Source: Halarcobacter bivalviorum
GTDB taxonomy: Bacteria > Campylobacterota > Campylobacteria > Campylobacterales > Arcobacteraceae
NCBI RefSeq assembly: GCF_003346815.1
Contig: NZ_CP031217.1
Span: 1,488,001-1,552,000, forward strand
Reading direction: 5' to 3'
DNA length: 64,000 nucleotides
Part shown: piece after piece, positions 46,183-54,582 of the stretch
Layout: the number at the start of each line of letters is the position of its first letter
Numbering within the stretch: the first letter of the stretch is position 1
Notes under the pieces: model-generated
The model's database searches: none
Told to the model about the DNA's origin: nothing
What the model saw: only the letters and a program-made list of their open reading frames with translations
Program-made: the position numbers and the translations under genes

Positions 46183-47511
46183 TTATAAAATATACCTTGC
46201 TGTATCCTCATTATCTACTATATCATCTAGTTTTTCTTCAACTAGCTCTTTAGTAATAATAATTTTTTCACCTGCTTTTGTATCTGCTTCAAAAGAGATA
46301 TCTTCTATAACTTTTTCAATAACTGTATGAAGTCTTCTTGCCCCAATATCCTCAGTTTTTTCATTTGCTGTTACAGAATATTTTGCAAAGGCATGTATTG
46401 CTTCATCATCAAACTCTAACTCTACATCTTCAACGGCAAGTAAAGCTTTATATTGTCTAAGCAAAGAATTTTTTGTATTAGTTAAAATTTTATAAAGAGC
46501 CTCTTCATCTAAATTTTCTAGTTCGACTCTTAAAGGAAATCTTCCTTGAAGTTCAGGTAATAAATCACTTGGTTTAGAGACATGAAATGCCCCTGCAGCT
46601 ATAAATAAAATATGGTCTGTTTTTATTTGACCAAATTTAGTATGAACAGAACTTCCTTCAACAATTGGAAGTAAATCTCTTTGAACACCCTCTTTTGATG
46701 GATCTTGATTTTGAGATTTTGAACCAGTGGCAATTTTATCAATTTCATCTAAAAAGATAATCCCACCATTTTCTGCTCTTTTAAGAGCTTCAATCTTAAT
46801 AGCTTCTTGATCAAGTAAACTCTCACTTGCAACATCTTTTAATAGGATTTTTGCATCTTTAATAGTTACTTCTTTTTTTATCTTTTCTTTATTCATTCCA
46901 CCAAGCATTTTATTAAGACTCTCTTGCATAGAACTCATATCCATAGGGAAAGAAGAATCAATAATCTCTACATGAGCTTTTTTAGGAACTTCAATCTCTA
47001 TTTTTTTATCATCTAACTCACCTGCAATAAGTTTTTCTTCCATCTTATTATATGTTTTTATAAAAGATTCTCTTGCACTGTCAGTTGCTCCCTCTGGAAG
47101 TGGAGGAACTAGAATTTCAATGATTTTTCTATTAATCTCTTCATCAATTTTATCTTTAATTTTTTCTTCAAATTCTTTTGTTACTAAATTAACTGATTCA
47201 AAAACTAAATCTCTAATCATTGATTCAACATCTCTTCCTACAAAACCAACTTCTGTATATTTCGATGCTTCTACTTTAATAAAAGGAAGACCCATCATTT
47301 TTGAAAGTCTTCTAGCAATCTCAGTTTTACCTACACCAGTACTTCCAATCATTAGAATATTTTTTGGCATAATCTCTTCTTGAAGTTCTGGTTCAACCTT
47401 CATTCTTCTATATCTATTTCTTAATGCCAAAGCAATTGTTTTTTTAGCATTATTTTGACCAATTACATAATCATCTAAATATGCAACAATCTCTTTAGGT
47501 GTCATATTCAT
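46183..47511 (-). CDS. hslU: HslU ATPase subunit of the HslUV protease
   Basis: HslU unfolds substrates and feeds them to HslV. The 442-residue AAA+ protein begins MTPKEIVAYLDDYVIGQNNAKKTIALALRNRYRR and has Walker A GSTGVGKTEIARRL (about residues 56-69) and Walker B GIIFLDEIDKIA. The I-domain lies between about 110 and 240. The sensor-2 region EDIGARRLHTVIEK and C-terminal YIL tail, which docks into HslV, are present. It follows hslV by 7 bases. Confidence 0.97.
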   Translation of the reverse strand: MNMTPKEIVAYLDDYVIGQNNAKKTIALALRNRYRRMKVEPELQEEIMPKNILMIGSTGVGKTEIARRLSKMMGLPFIKVEASKYTEVGFVGRDVESMIRDLVFESVNLVTKEFEEKIKDKIDEEINRKIIEILVPPLPEGATDSARESFIKTYNKMEEKLIAGELDDKKIEIEVPKKAHVEIIDSSFPMDMSSMQESLNKMLGGMNKEKIKKEVTIKDAKILLKDVASESLLDQEAIKIEALKRAENGGIIFLDEIDKIATGSKSQNQDPSKEGVQRDLLPIVEGSSVHTKFGQIKTDHILFIAAGAFHVSKPSDLLPELQGRFPLRVELENLDEEALYKILTNTKNSLLRQYKALLAVEDVELEFDDEAIHAFAKYSVTANEKTEDIGARRLHTVIEKVIEDISFEADTKAGEKIIITKELVEEKLDDIVDNEDTARYIL

Positions 47512-47518
47512 TATATTA

Positions 47519-48055
47519 TTAATCCTCTATCTCTAATATTTTAATATTTTGATTTGTATAAATACAAAGTTCTCCAGCAATCATTAATGACTCTTTTACT
47601 AAATCCACTGGTTTTAATTGTGAGTGCTTTGCAAGTGCTCTTGCCGCAGAAATAGCAAAGTTTCCTCCACTTCCAATAGAAGCTATACTTCCATCTTCTG
47701 GTTCAACAACATCACCATTTCCAGAAAGAATAAAGATATGTTCTTTATTTAAAACAATCATCATAGCTTCTAATCGTCTAAGAACTTTATCTTTTCTCCA
47801 CTCTTTAGAGAAAGCAATAACTGCTTTTAATAAATCACCTTTTGTTGTTTCTAAGTGAGCTTCAAACATATCAAAAAGATTAAATGCATCAGCAGTACTT
47901 CCTGCAAAGCCTGCTAAAATTTTATCTTTATAAAGTCTTCTAATCTTTGTAGCATTACCTTTTAAAACAGTATTTCCAAAAGTAACTTGACCATCTCCAC
48001 CTATTACAGCTTGTCCTTGTCCTTTATAAGCAAGTATCGTAGTTGCGTCAAACAC
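47519..48055 (-). CDS. hslV: HslV peptidase subunit
   Basis: A 178-residue threonine peptidase of the proteasome family. The N-terminus [41 protein letters not shown] matches HslV; the catalytic threonine is the first T of ATTI after processing. [16 protein letters not shown] is conserved. It starts with GTG that shares one base with the rplI TAG stop (TAGTG), which points to coupled translation. Confidence 0.96.
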   Translation of the reverse strand: MFDATTILAYKGQGQAVIGGDGQVTFGNTVLKGNATKIRRLYKDKILAGFAGSTADAFNLFDMFEAHLETTKGDLLKAVIAFSKEWRKDKVLRRLEAMMIVLNKEHIFILSGNGDVVEPEDGSIASIGSGGNFAISAARALAKHSQLKPVDLVKESLMIAGELCIYTNQNIKILEIED

Positions 48056-48504
48056 TATTCAACTCCTATAATATCCACTTTTAAAGTTGCATGAACTCCA
48101 TGACCTAATTTACAATCAACTTCAAAAATACCTTCTGCTTTAATTTTTGTTTTTAAAGTTAATGCTTTTTTGTCTAAATCGATATCAAACTGTGTTTTTA
48201 ACTCTTCACTAATCTCTTTATTAGTTACTGAACCAATTAGGTGTCCATTTGCACCAACTTTGTGTTTAATAGTTAATTTTGTTGAATCTAATTTTTCTCC
48301 AAGCTCTTTAGCCTCTTCTAACTCTTGTGCTTCGATTTCAGCTTTTTTTCTTTGTTGTGCTTTAAATTTATTCAGAACTTCGTTTGTTGCATGTAGAGCA
48401 AGACCTTTTCCAATTAAAAAATTCTTACCATATCCATCTTTTACCTCTACAACTTCACCTTCTTTTCCAGTTCCCTTAACATCTTTTAATAATAGTACTT
48501 TCAT
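48055..48504 (-). CDS. rplI: Ribosomal protein bL9
   Basis: A 149-residue large-subunit protein. The N-terminal domain [40 protein letters not shown] is diagnostic, followed by the long helix and C-terminal RNA-binding domain ([22 protein letters not shown]). It is the first gene of the long minus-strand run and should carry its promoter: TAGAAT lies about 35 bases upstream on the minus strand. Confidence 0.97.
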   Translation of the reverse strand: MKVLLLKDVKGTGKEGEVVEVKDGYGKNFLIGKGLALHATNEVLNKFKAQQRKKAEIEAQELEEAKELGEKLDSTKLTIKHKVGANGHLIGSVTNKEISEELKTQFDIDLDKKALTLKTKIKAEGIFEVDCKLGHGVHATLKVDIIGVE

Positions 48505-48602
48505 AGTATCTCCAATCGTAAAAAGTTGAATATTCTACTATAAGTTGATTGAAGTAAGTATTAATAACCATAGAAATAAAACATAACATAAAATTAACAG
48601 TG

Positions 48603-48642
48603 TAGCATTAACATAGCATTTAAGTTTTGCAAAAATGCAAAA
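48603..48642 (+). promoter_or_regulatory. Direct repeat and inverted repeat before the bd-like genes
   Basis: TAGCATT occurs at 48603-48609 and 48614-48620, 11 bases apart (one helical turn), a pattern typical of OmpR-family binding sites. Just downstream, TTTTGCA (48625-48631) and TGCAAAA (48636-48642) form an inverted repeat around AAAA. The ATG is at 48667 with AAGGAGA. No confident -10 box was found. Confidence 0.5.
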
Positions 48643-48666
48643 TAAATATATATAAGGAGAACAAGA

Positions 48667-50010
48667 ATGGAACAAATTGGAATGTTTCCTCTTTTTTACT
48701 TTCCTGAAATAGGCTCAGCCTGGATTATGGGAATTACTGGGACAATTCATATTTTAGCCTCACATACTTCAGTTGGTGCTGCTTTACTCTTTGCATTTCT
48801 TGCACATAAGGCATACAAAGAGAATAGAAATGACCTTTATGAGTATATGAAAAAATATGGAATGTTTTTGCTAATATTTTCATATGTTGTTGGCTCTATT
48901 ACAGGACCAGGTATTTGGTATACTGCAACAGCTGCAAGTCCCAGAGGAATTAGTGCTTTAATCCACAACTTTGTGTGGGTATGGGCAACAGAATGGGTAT
49001 TTTTTGTTTTTGAAGTAGTTGGTGTTTTTGCCCTCGTTTACTTTATAAATAAAATTGATAAGAAAACTCATCTAAAATTAACTTATGCCTTTGCTTTAGC
49101 TTCAGTTGGAACACTATTTTTAATTATCGGAATTATTAGTTTTATGATGTGGCCAGGTAATGATGCCTTTTATCAAACAGGTTCAGTAAGTGATGCTTTC
49201 TTTGGACTAACAACTTTTCCTCATCTTTTTCTAAGAATAGGATTTATGATTATGATGTCAGGAGTTATAGGTTTAATTATTGCTTCTGCTTTAGGAAATA
49301 AAGAGTTAAGAATAGAACTAACAAAAAAAATGGGTATTATAAGTTTTATTGGAGGTTTTATAACCTTAGTATGTTTTATGTGGTACATGACAACACTACC
49401 AGATAATGCAAAACTTTTGCTAGAAATTTATATGGCAGATATGATAATGAATAAGGCTATTTTAATAATAGTATTCTCTTTATATTTTGCACTTGCTATC
49501 TTTAAGCCACTTATTATTAATAAACCTTTCTCTATAACTATGCTTTTTATAATTGCTATTTTTGGTCTTTGGCCAGGAGAGAAATTAAGAGAGAGTATTA
49601 GAAAACCATATGTGGTAGGTCAATATGTTTATAGTAATCAAATTATGGGAAGAGAAGTTCCTGGTAAGAATATCAAAAATGAAGTAGAGATTATTGCTAA
49701 ACATGGTTTACTTAAAACAAATATTTGGATTCCCCAAAGACTAAAAACAATTACTGAAGAGAATAAATTAGAAGTTGGAGAAATCTTGACAAAAATAGCT
49801 TGTTCAAACTGCCACTCATTAGAGAAGACTGGAAAATTTAGACCACTTCTTGATAAGTTTGTAGGACAAGATAAAGATATGATTAAATCATTTTTACAAT
49901 ACTCTTTAGCAACAGGTGCTATCTCTTATATGCCAAGAATTGACCTACCTGATGAAGAGTTTGACGCAATTGCAACTTGGATTGCAGCACAAAATAGTAA
50001 GGAGAACTAA
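48667..50010 (+). CDS. CydA-superfamily subunit with a C-terminal cytochrome c domain
   Basis: The 447-residue product has about eight to nine membrane helices in the CydA style: a first-helix histidine (GTIHILASHTSVGAALLF), the GSITGPGIWY loop, a glutamate pair region (WATEWVFFVFEVVGVFAL) and a histidine in TFPHLFLRIGFMIM. GEKLRESIRKPYVVGQY resembles the late CydA motif. The large quinol-binding Q-loop is missing. The last ~75 residues carry a heme c site, CSNCH (379-383), with probable axial Met422 in SYMPR. It may oxidise or reduce a c-type carrier rather than quinol; function is inferred. Confidence 0.78.
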   Translation: MEQIGMFPLFYFPEIGSAWIMGITGTIHILASHTSVGAALLFAFLAHKAYKENRNDLYEYMKKYGMFLLIFSYVVGSITGPGIWYTATAASPRGISALIHNFVWVWATEWVFFVFEVVGVFALVYFINKIDKKTHLKLTYAFALASVGTLFLIIGIISFMMWPGNDAFYQTGSVSDAFFGLTTFPHLFLRIGFMIMMSGVIGLIIASALGNKELRIELTKKMGIISFIGGFITLVCFMWYMTTLPDNAKLLLEIYMADMIMNKAILIIVFSLYFALAIFKPLIINKPFSITMLFIIAIFGLWPGEKLRESIRKPYVVGQYVYSNQIMGREVPGKNIKNEVEIIAKHGLLKTNIWIPQRLKTITEENKLEVGEILTKIACSNCHSLEKTGKFRPLLDKFVGQDKDMIKSFLQYSLATGAISYMPRIDLPDEEFDAIATWIAAQNSKEN

Positions 50011-51203
50011 TGAATGCTGATATTTTAAATCTATTAAGAGATCCAGCAGGAGTTCCTTTTTATCCTGTTGTATTTCAAGGTCTATATATTTTAACTTGGG
50101 CACTTCATGCTTTATTTGTATTTTTATCATTGGGAAGTTTAGGTCTATCTTTATATGGAACTTATAAACAAAAAAGTGATGAAACATGGAAATTTTTAAC
50201 ACCTCATTTACTTCAAACAGGAAAAGTAAGTGTCTCTTTACTTATTGTTTTAGGAGTTGCCCCTTTACTTTTTACTCAAGTAATATATGACCCAAACTGG
50301 TATACTATAAACACCCTATCTGGTCTATGGGTTGTTATTTTTATCTATACTTTACTTATAGGTTATAGTATGTATTATTGGTACTATTATGCAAATAAAA
50401 AAGGTGCTACTTCTACTAAATTAATAGGTATCATCTCTTTTTTACTGCTACTATTTGCAGGTCTACTTATGCATATCTTTTCAGTACAAGCAATTCAACC
50501 TGAAAAATGGTTAGAGTGGTATGCCCCTAATGGCATAATAGATACTTCTGGTTTAACATTTAATCCAGAAACTTTTAGATACCTATTTTTTATAAGTTTA
50601 AGTATTCCTGCAGTGGGATTATTTTTACAAAACTATAGTGATTTTTTAGAAAATACTAAAAATGCAAATAAAAAATTTCTCATAAAAATTAAAAATTTTG
50701 GAACTAAAATCGCAAGTTCAGGTTTTTTATTAAGTTTAATTCTTTTTTTGATTTGGTCATTAGAAATAGGAAAAGCTACAGATTTTTTTTCATCTTTAAT
50801 TATACTCTTTGGCTTTTTACTTATTTTTACAACTATTAAATTAAAAAATAGTTATCTTACATCAATATTATTTCTAGTTTTTCTTTTAGTAATTTCTGGA
50901 TTTAGAGAATATTTAAGATTTAATATAATGAATAATTTAGGATATAACATCTATGAATATCCATTAAATATAGAATGGTCTTCAATTAGTATGTTCATTT
51001 TAACTTTTATCTCTTTAGGTGCAGTAGGTGTTACTTTTATTGCAACCATAGCATGGAAAGTTGGAAAAAATGATGGATACTTTGATGCCTCAAAAGATAA
51101 AGTAGTTACCCTGCTTGCAAACTCTGTGCTTTGGATTCTTTCTAGTTGGTGTATAGTCTATTTTGCTTGGGGCTTTTATATTCTATTTAAAAACTCTCTA
51201 TAA
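50010..51203 (+). CDS. Second membrane subunit of the bd-like complex
   Basis: A 397-residue protein with about ten membrane helices. Its first ~110 residues align by eye with the upstream subunit: TWALHALFVFLSLGSLGLSLYGTYKQK against TGTIHILASHTSVGAALLFAFLAHKAYKE, and VLGVAPLLFTQVIYDPNWYTINTLSGLW against VVGSITGPGIWYTATAASPRGI. It therefore looks like a diverged CydA-type paralogue rather than standard CydB. The ATG at 50010 shares one base with the upstream stop, so the two should be made in equal amounts. Confidence 0.7.
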   Translation: MNADILNLLRDPAGVPFYPVVFQGLYILTWALHALFVFLSLGSLGLSLYGTYKQKSDETWKFLTPHLLQTGKVSVSLLIVLGVAPLLFTQVIYDPNWYTINTLSGLWVVIFIYTLLIGYSMYYWYYYANKKGATSTKLIGIISFLLLLFAGLLMHIFSVQAIQPEKWLEWYAPNGIIDTSGLTFNPETFRYLFFISLSIPAVGLFLQNYSDFLENTKNANKKFLIKIKNFGTKIASSGFLLSLILFLIWSLEIGKATDFFSSLIILFGFLLIFTTIKLKNSYLTSILFLVFLLVISGFREYLRFNIMNNLGYNIYEYPLNIEWSSISMFILTFISLGAVGVTFIATIAWKVGKNDGYFDASKDKVVTLLANSVLWILSSWCIVYFAWGFYILFKNSL

Positions 51204-51237
51204 AAAAAGAAAGAAGAGTCTTCTCTTCTTCCTTTTT
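51204..51237. terminator. Bidirectional terminator between the bd-like operon and the regulator
   Basis: AAGAAGAG (51211-51218) pairs with CTCTTCTT (51223-51230) around TCTT, and an outer AAAAAG/CTTTTT extends the stem with one mismatch. Both strands end in T-rich sequence. Confidence 0.82.
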
Positions 51238-51907
51238 ATTTATCAAGGTTTATTTTATATCCATTAGTTCTACTAGAAATAATTATATCACTTCCAATTA
51301 ACTGTCTCAATTTATGAATATGAAATCTTATTGAACCATTTTTAGATTCACTATTTGCAGGATAAACTCCATTTTCTAAGTTTTCAGAAGAAACAAAAAT
51401 ACCTCTTGATTTTAAAAGATAATCTAATATAAGTAGAGGTTTTTCTCCTAAACTAATCTCTTTTTTATTTTTAAAAATCCTCTTATTAAAAATATCATAT
51501 TTAATGTTTTTCCCTATCTTTATAAAATCATTACAAATTTTAAATTCTCTTCTTACTAAAGCTTTAATTCTTAATATAAGCTCTTTTTCGTCCATTAAAT
51601 TTTTTATTAAACATTCATCACAACCACAAATAAAAGATTTTTTTATTAAATTAGGAAGAGAAGAGATAACTAATTTTAAAGTTGAATCTTGAAATTCATT
51701 TAATATTTTCATTAATTGAAATCGTGCTAGAGAATCTTCATTTATACCAATAAGATATAAATCGTAATGTTTATAATATATATTTTCAAGAAATTCATTT
51801 TCATTCTCACAAATTTCTACAATAAAACCATTTTTTCTAAGTACATCAATAATCTGAGTATTAGAATAGTCTTCATTTTCTAAAACTAAAATCTTTATTG
51901 TACTCAA
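51236..51907 (-). CDS. Atypical OmpR-family response regulator without phospho-aspartate
   Basis: A 223-residue two-domain regulator. The receiver (residues 1-120) keeps the acidic start (ILVLENED) and the lysine in CLIKNL, but the phosphorylation site reads DLYLIGINED, with Gly54 in place of Asp. The C-terminal winged helix (from about 150: EKPLLILDYLLKSRGIFVSSENL..., SIRFHIHKLRQLIGSDIIISSRTNGYKI) is intact. It probably acts without phosphorylation. The nearest candidate target is the bd-like operon, which ends next to it. Confidence 0.85.
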   Translation of the reverse strand: MSTIKILVLENEDYSNTQIIDVLRKNGFIVEICENENEFLENIYYKHYDLYLIGINEDSLARFQLMKILNEFQDSTLKLVISSLPNLIKKSFICGCDECLIKNLMDEKELILRIKALVRREFKICNDFIKIGKNIKYDIFNKRIFKNKKEISLGEKPLLILDYLLKSRGIFVSSENLENGVYPANSESKNGSIRFHIHKLRQLIGSDIIISSRTNGYKINLDK

Positions 51908-52001
51908 ATATATTCTCCAAAATATCTATAGGAAAATATTTTATAATTGATTTATTAATTATTTGTTAGATTGTTTTATTTAAAATAAAAATATATTAAA
52001 T

Positions 52002-52643
52002 TTAACCCCAAATTTGTAAAGGGGGAGTATTTGCAATAGCTTTTAAAATATTTGCTCGTGAGACAATTCCTTGAATATTATCATTTTTATCCACAACAGG
52101 AATTGCAGTTAAACTAAAATCTACCATTACTTTAGCTACTCTTCTAATATCAGTAACTGGATCAGCCGTAATAACTTCTCTTAATTCTAAAATATCTAAA
52201 GTTCTTTGGGCATTATGTTCTGCATATTCTAAATCATTAAATATATATTCTAATAAAACTTTATGAGTTACCATACCTATTATTTTATTAGTCTCTTTGT
52301 CAAGTACAGGAATTTGTCTAATTTGCTTCTCTTCCATAATATCAAAGGCTTCTTGAATTGTATTATTTGATTTTAAAGTGATTACCTCAGTATTCATTAA
52401 ATCACTTATATGAAAGATAGGTTCTTTTGTATCAATGTTTGCAACTTCTTTATACGCTTGTGTTGCATCTTTTTCTAAAAAGTCTTTAAACGATCTTTTT
52501 TTATTTTTTACAGAATGATCTTTAGGTAAGCCTTCTTGTACATTGTTTCTAGCTCTTGCTAATGAATCTACATTAGAAAGAGAATAAAGATTGTCTATTG
52601 TACTTCTAAAGTTTAAGCCACCCTTATTATAAATTGCAAACAT
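52002..52643 (-). CDS. CBS-domain pair protein
   Basis: A 213-residue soluble protein with a pair of CBS domains at about residues 85-210 (ISDLMNTEVITLKSNNTIQEAFDIMEEKQIRQIPVLDKETNKIIGMV..., ITADPVTDIRRVAKVMVDFSLTAIPVVDKNDNIQGIVSR). CBS pairs bind adenine nucleotides and act as sensors. The N-terminal ~80 residues are polar and match no family I know. The degenerate recombinase gene ends 20 bases upstream, so they may be co-transcribed. Confidence 0.8.
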   Translation of the reverse strand: MFAIYNKGGLNFRSTIDNLYSLSNVDSLARARNNVQEGLPKDHSVKNKKRSFKDFLEKDATQAYKEVANIDTKEPIFHISDLMNTEVITLKSNNTIQEAFDIMEEKQIRQIPVLDKETNKIIGMVTHKVLLEYIFNDLEYAEHNAQRTLDILELREVITADPVTDIRRVAKVMVDFSLTAIPVVDKNDNIQGIVSRANILKAIANTPPLQIWG

Positions 52644-52663
52644 ATCATGCTCTCTTCATCTTC

Positions 52664-53305
52664 CTAGCTAGCAATATCTAAAGTATTAGGAAGATTATGT
52701 CTAATATTTCTTTTTTTAACATAGTTATTTAAACCTATGTGATTATTATAACCTAAAAGTTTAGCAATTTTTCTAACAGATAATCCAACTGCTAATAATT
52801 CTTCAATTTTATCTCTTTGTTTATCAAATTTAGATTTTTGAATTGTACCTTTTGGTTTACCTAAATTTTCACCTTTTAATTTTTTTGCAGTTAATGCCTC
52901 TTTTGTTCTTAAACTCATTAACTCTTTTTCTAAACCAACAGTCATAGAAATAACTCCAAGTATCATTTGAGTTAACATATCTTTATCATCAATTAAATCT
53001 AGGTTTTGTTTTATCACAATAATTCTTATTTTGTTAGATAAAAGAAATTTTACAATCTCTAAAATTGTTTCAATTGTTCTTCCAAAAACATTTAAATCAT
53101 AAACTAAAAGTGTAGAAGATGCTTCACAATTTTTTAAAAACTCTAAAATATTTTTTTCTTGGTCAGGTGTATCAATCTCAATTTCAATATTTTGAGAAAT
53201 AGAAATATTGTTTTTTTCTACATATTTTTCAATCCCCTCAACTTGAGACTTAGTATAAACTTCATTGTTGTTATTTACTCTTACAAAACTTAAAACTCTA
53301 GACAT
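52664..53305 (-). CDS. Serine recombinase-like protein lacking the catalytic serine
   Basis: The 213-residue product has a resolvase/invertase fold. The start reads MSRVLSFVRVNNNNE, where active enzymes have RVS; the catalytic serine is Asn11. The later LDRLGR motif is degraded to LNVFGR. The helix (MILGVISMTVGLEKELMSLRTKEALTAKKLKGENLGKPKG) and the C-terminal helix-turn-helix (IEELLAVGLSVRKIAKLLGY) remain. I choose ATG 53305, with AAAGGA 7 bases upstream; a longer frame from 53353 would add 16 unrelated hydrophobic residues. DNA binding is likely, recombination is not. Confidence 0.8.
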   Translation of the reverse strand: MSRVLSFVRVNNNNEVYTKSQVEGIEKYVEKNNISISQNIEIEIDTPDQEKNILEFLKNCEASSTLLVYDLNVFGRTIETILEIVKFLLSNKIRIIVIKQNLDLIDDKDMLTQMILGVISMTVGLEKELMSLRTKEALTAKKLKGENLGKPKGTIQKSKFDKQRDKIEELLAVGLSVRKIAKLLGYNNHIGLNNYVKKRNIRHNLPNTLDIAS

Positions 53306-53380
53306 GATATTTCCTTTTACAAAAAGTATTATTTTATATTTATAAATTAACATTTTGTTAAATTTAAGATATAAAAAAGT

Positions 53381-53433
53381 TATACAAAATGATATACAAA
53401 CAATGCTTAAAATTAGATTAATTTTTATACAAG
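53381..53433. repeat. Three direct TATACAA repeats upstream of the recombinase-like gene
   Basis: TATACAAA is found at 53381-53388 and 53393-53400, and TATACAAG at 53426-53433. Spacings are 12 and 33 bases. They lie between the divergent recombinase-like and ubiX genes. On the minus strand they read TTGTATA and could also serve as -10-like elements. Confidence 0.5.
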
Positions 53434-53530
53434 CAAAGATAATTATTTTAAAGATTTTTTATAATTCTTTTGAAAATAAAGTGATTTTTGGATAACATCT
53501 ATTTCTTCTAAATAATCGTAAAGGTTTTAA

Positions 53531-54085
53531 ATGAAATTAGTTGTTGCAATAACTGGAGCTAGTGGTTCAAGGCTAGGTTTTAAATTCATACAAAAACTTC
53601 CTAAAGAAATTGAAGTACATGCAGTTATTTCTAAAAGCGCTAAAAAAGCTTTAAAACTTGAAGAAAATCTAAATATAAAAAATCTTTTAGAGTTAAGAGA
53701 AAACTCTTTTATCTATAAAGAAACACAAATAGAAGCTCCTATTTCATCAGGTTCTTTTAAAACAGACAAGATGATTATCCTTCCATGTTCTATGAATACT
53801 CTTGCAAAATGTGCAGTTGGAATAAGTGACAATCTTATTACTAGAGCATTTACAGTAATGCTTAAAGAAAAAAGAGAAATTGTATTAGCTCCAAGAGAGA
53901 TGCCTTTTTCTGCAATTGCCCTAGAAAATATGCTAAAACTCTCTAATTTAGGGGTAGTTATAGCTCCACCTATTTTAGCTTATTATTCAAAGCAAGACTC
54001 TTTAGAAATGATGGAGGATTTTATAATAGGAAAATGGTTTGATTTACTAAAAATTGACCACAATTTATATAAAAGATGGGAATAA
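53531..54085 (+). CDS. ubiX: UbiX-family flavin prenyltransferase
   Basis: UbiX joins a dimethylallyl group to FMN to make the cofactor of UbiD-type decarboxylases. The 184-residue product starts LVVAITGASGSRLGFKFIQKL, with GSFKTDKMIILPCSMNTLAKCAVGISDNLITRA and LVLAPREMPFSAIALENMLKLSNLGVVIAPP, all conserved FMN and prenyl-binding stretches. AAAGG precedes the ATG. It is the first gene of a plus-strand run through tauE. In this group the cofactor may serve menaquinone synthesis by the futalosine route; that is inferred. Confidence 0.94.
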   Translation: MKLVVAITGASGSRLGFKFIQKLPKEIEVHAVISKSAKKALKLEENLNIKNLLELRENSFIYKETQIEAPISSGSFKTDKMIILPCSMNTLAKCAVGISDNLITRAFTVMLKEKREIVLAPREMPFSAIALENMLKLSNLGVVIAPPILAYYSKQDSLEMMEDFIIGKWFDLLKIDHNLYKRWE

Positions 54086-54087
54086 AA

Positions 54088-54582
54088 ATGGCAAATAACT
54101 CAAAAAAACCTATTGATTCTTACAGAAAGGCTATTTACAGTGGTACTTTTGATCCAATCACAAATGGACATATGGATATTATAAGAAGGGCTACTAATAT
54201 TTTTGATGAAGTTGTAATTGCTGTTGCAAAAAGTGAAAGAAAAGGCCCAATGTTCACCCATGAACAAAGAGTTGAGTTTGCAAAAGCAGCAACAAAAGAT
54301 ATGAAAACAGTTAAAGTTATTGGCTTTGATACTTTATTAGTAGATTTAGCTACAGACTTAGAAATACATACTATTATTAGAGGTCTTAGAGCTGTTTCAG
54401 ACTTTGAATATGAACTTCAAATGGGGTATGCAAACTCTTCAATTAATAAAAAGCTTGAAACTCTTTATCTTATGCCTACACTTGAAAATGCTTTTGTTAG
54501 TTCAACAATAGTTAGAGAAATCATTAGATTTGATGGGAAGTTCTGCCATCTTGTACCTGACGAGGTTTTAAAATGTATGTAG
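54088..54582 (+). CDS. coaD: Phosphopantetheine adenylyltransferase CoaD
   Basis: CoaD adds AMP to 4'-phosphopantetheine in coenzyme A synthesis. The nucleotidyltransferase motif is AIYSGTFDPITNGHMDIIRRA, with the HxGH-equivalent TNGH. IRGLRAVSDFEYELQMGYAN and AFVSSTIVREI are also conserved. ATG 54088 is preferred, 2 bases after the ubiX stop with GGGA upstream; an ATG at 54076 lies within ubiX and would add four residues. The chosen product has 164 residues. Confidence 0.96.
   Translation: MANNSKKPIDSYRKAIYSGTFDPITNGHMDIIRRATNIFDEVVIAVAKSERKGPMFTHEQRVEFAKAATKDMKTVKVIGFDTLLVDLATDLEIHTIIRGLRAVSDFEYELQMGYANSSINKKLETLYLMPTLENAFVSSTIVREIIRFDGKFCHLVPDEVLKCM

Noticed and set aside
48170-48529. 119-codon plus-strand frame opposite rplI
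   Set aside because: It mirrors the complete and conserved bL9 gene, is rich in Ser, Phe and Cys, and matches no family.
53306-53353. 16-codon N-terminal extension of the recombinase-like protein
   Set aside because: The extension is hydrophobic and basic, unlike the family, and the internal ATG at 53305 has AAAGGA at proper distance.
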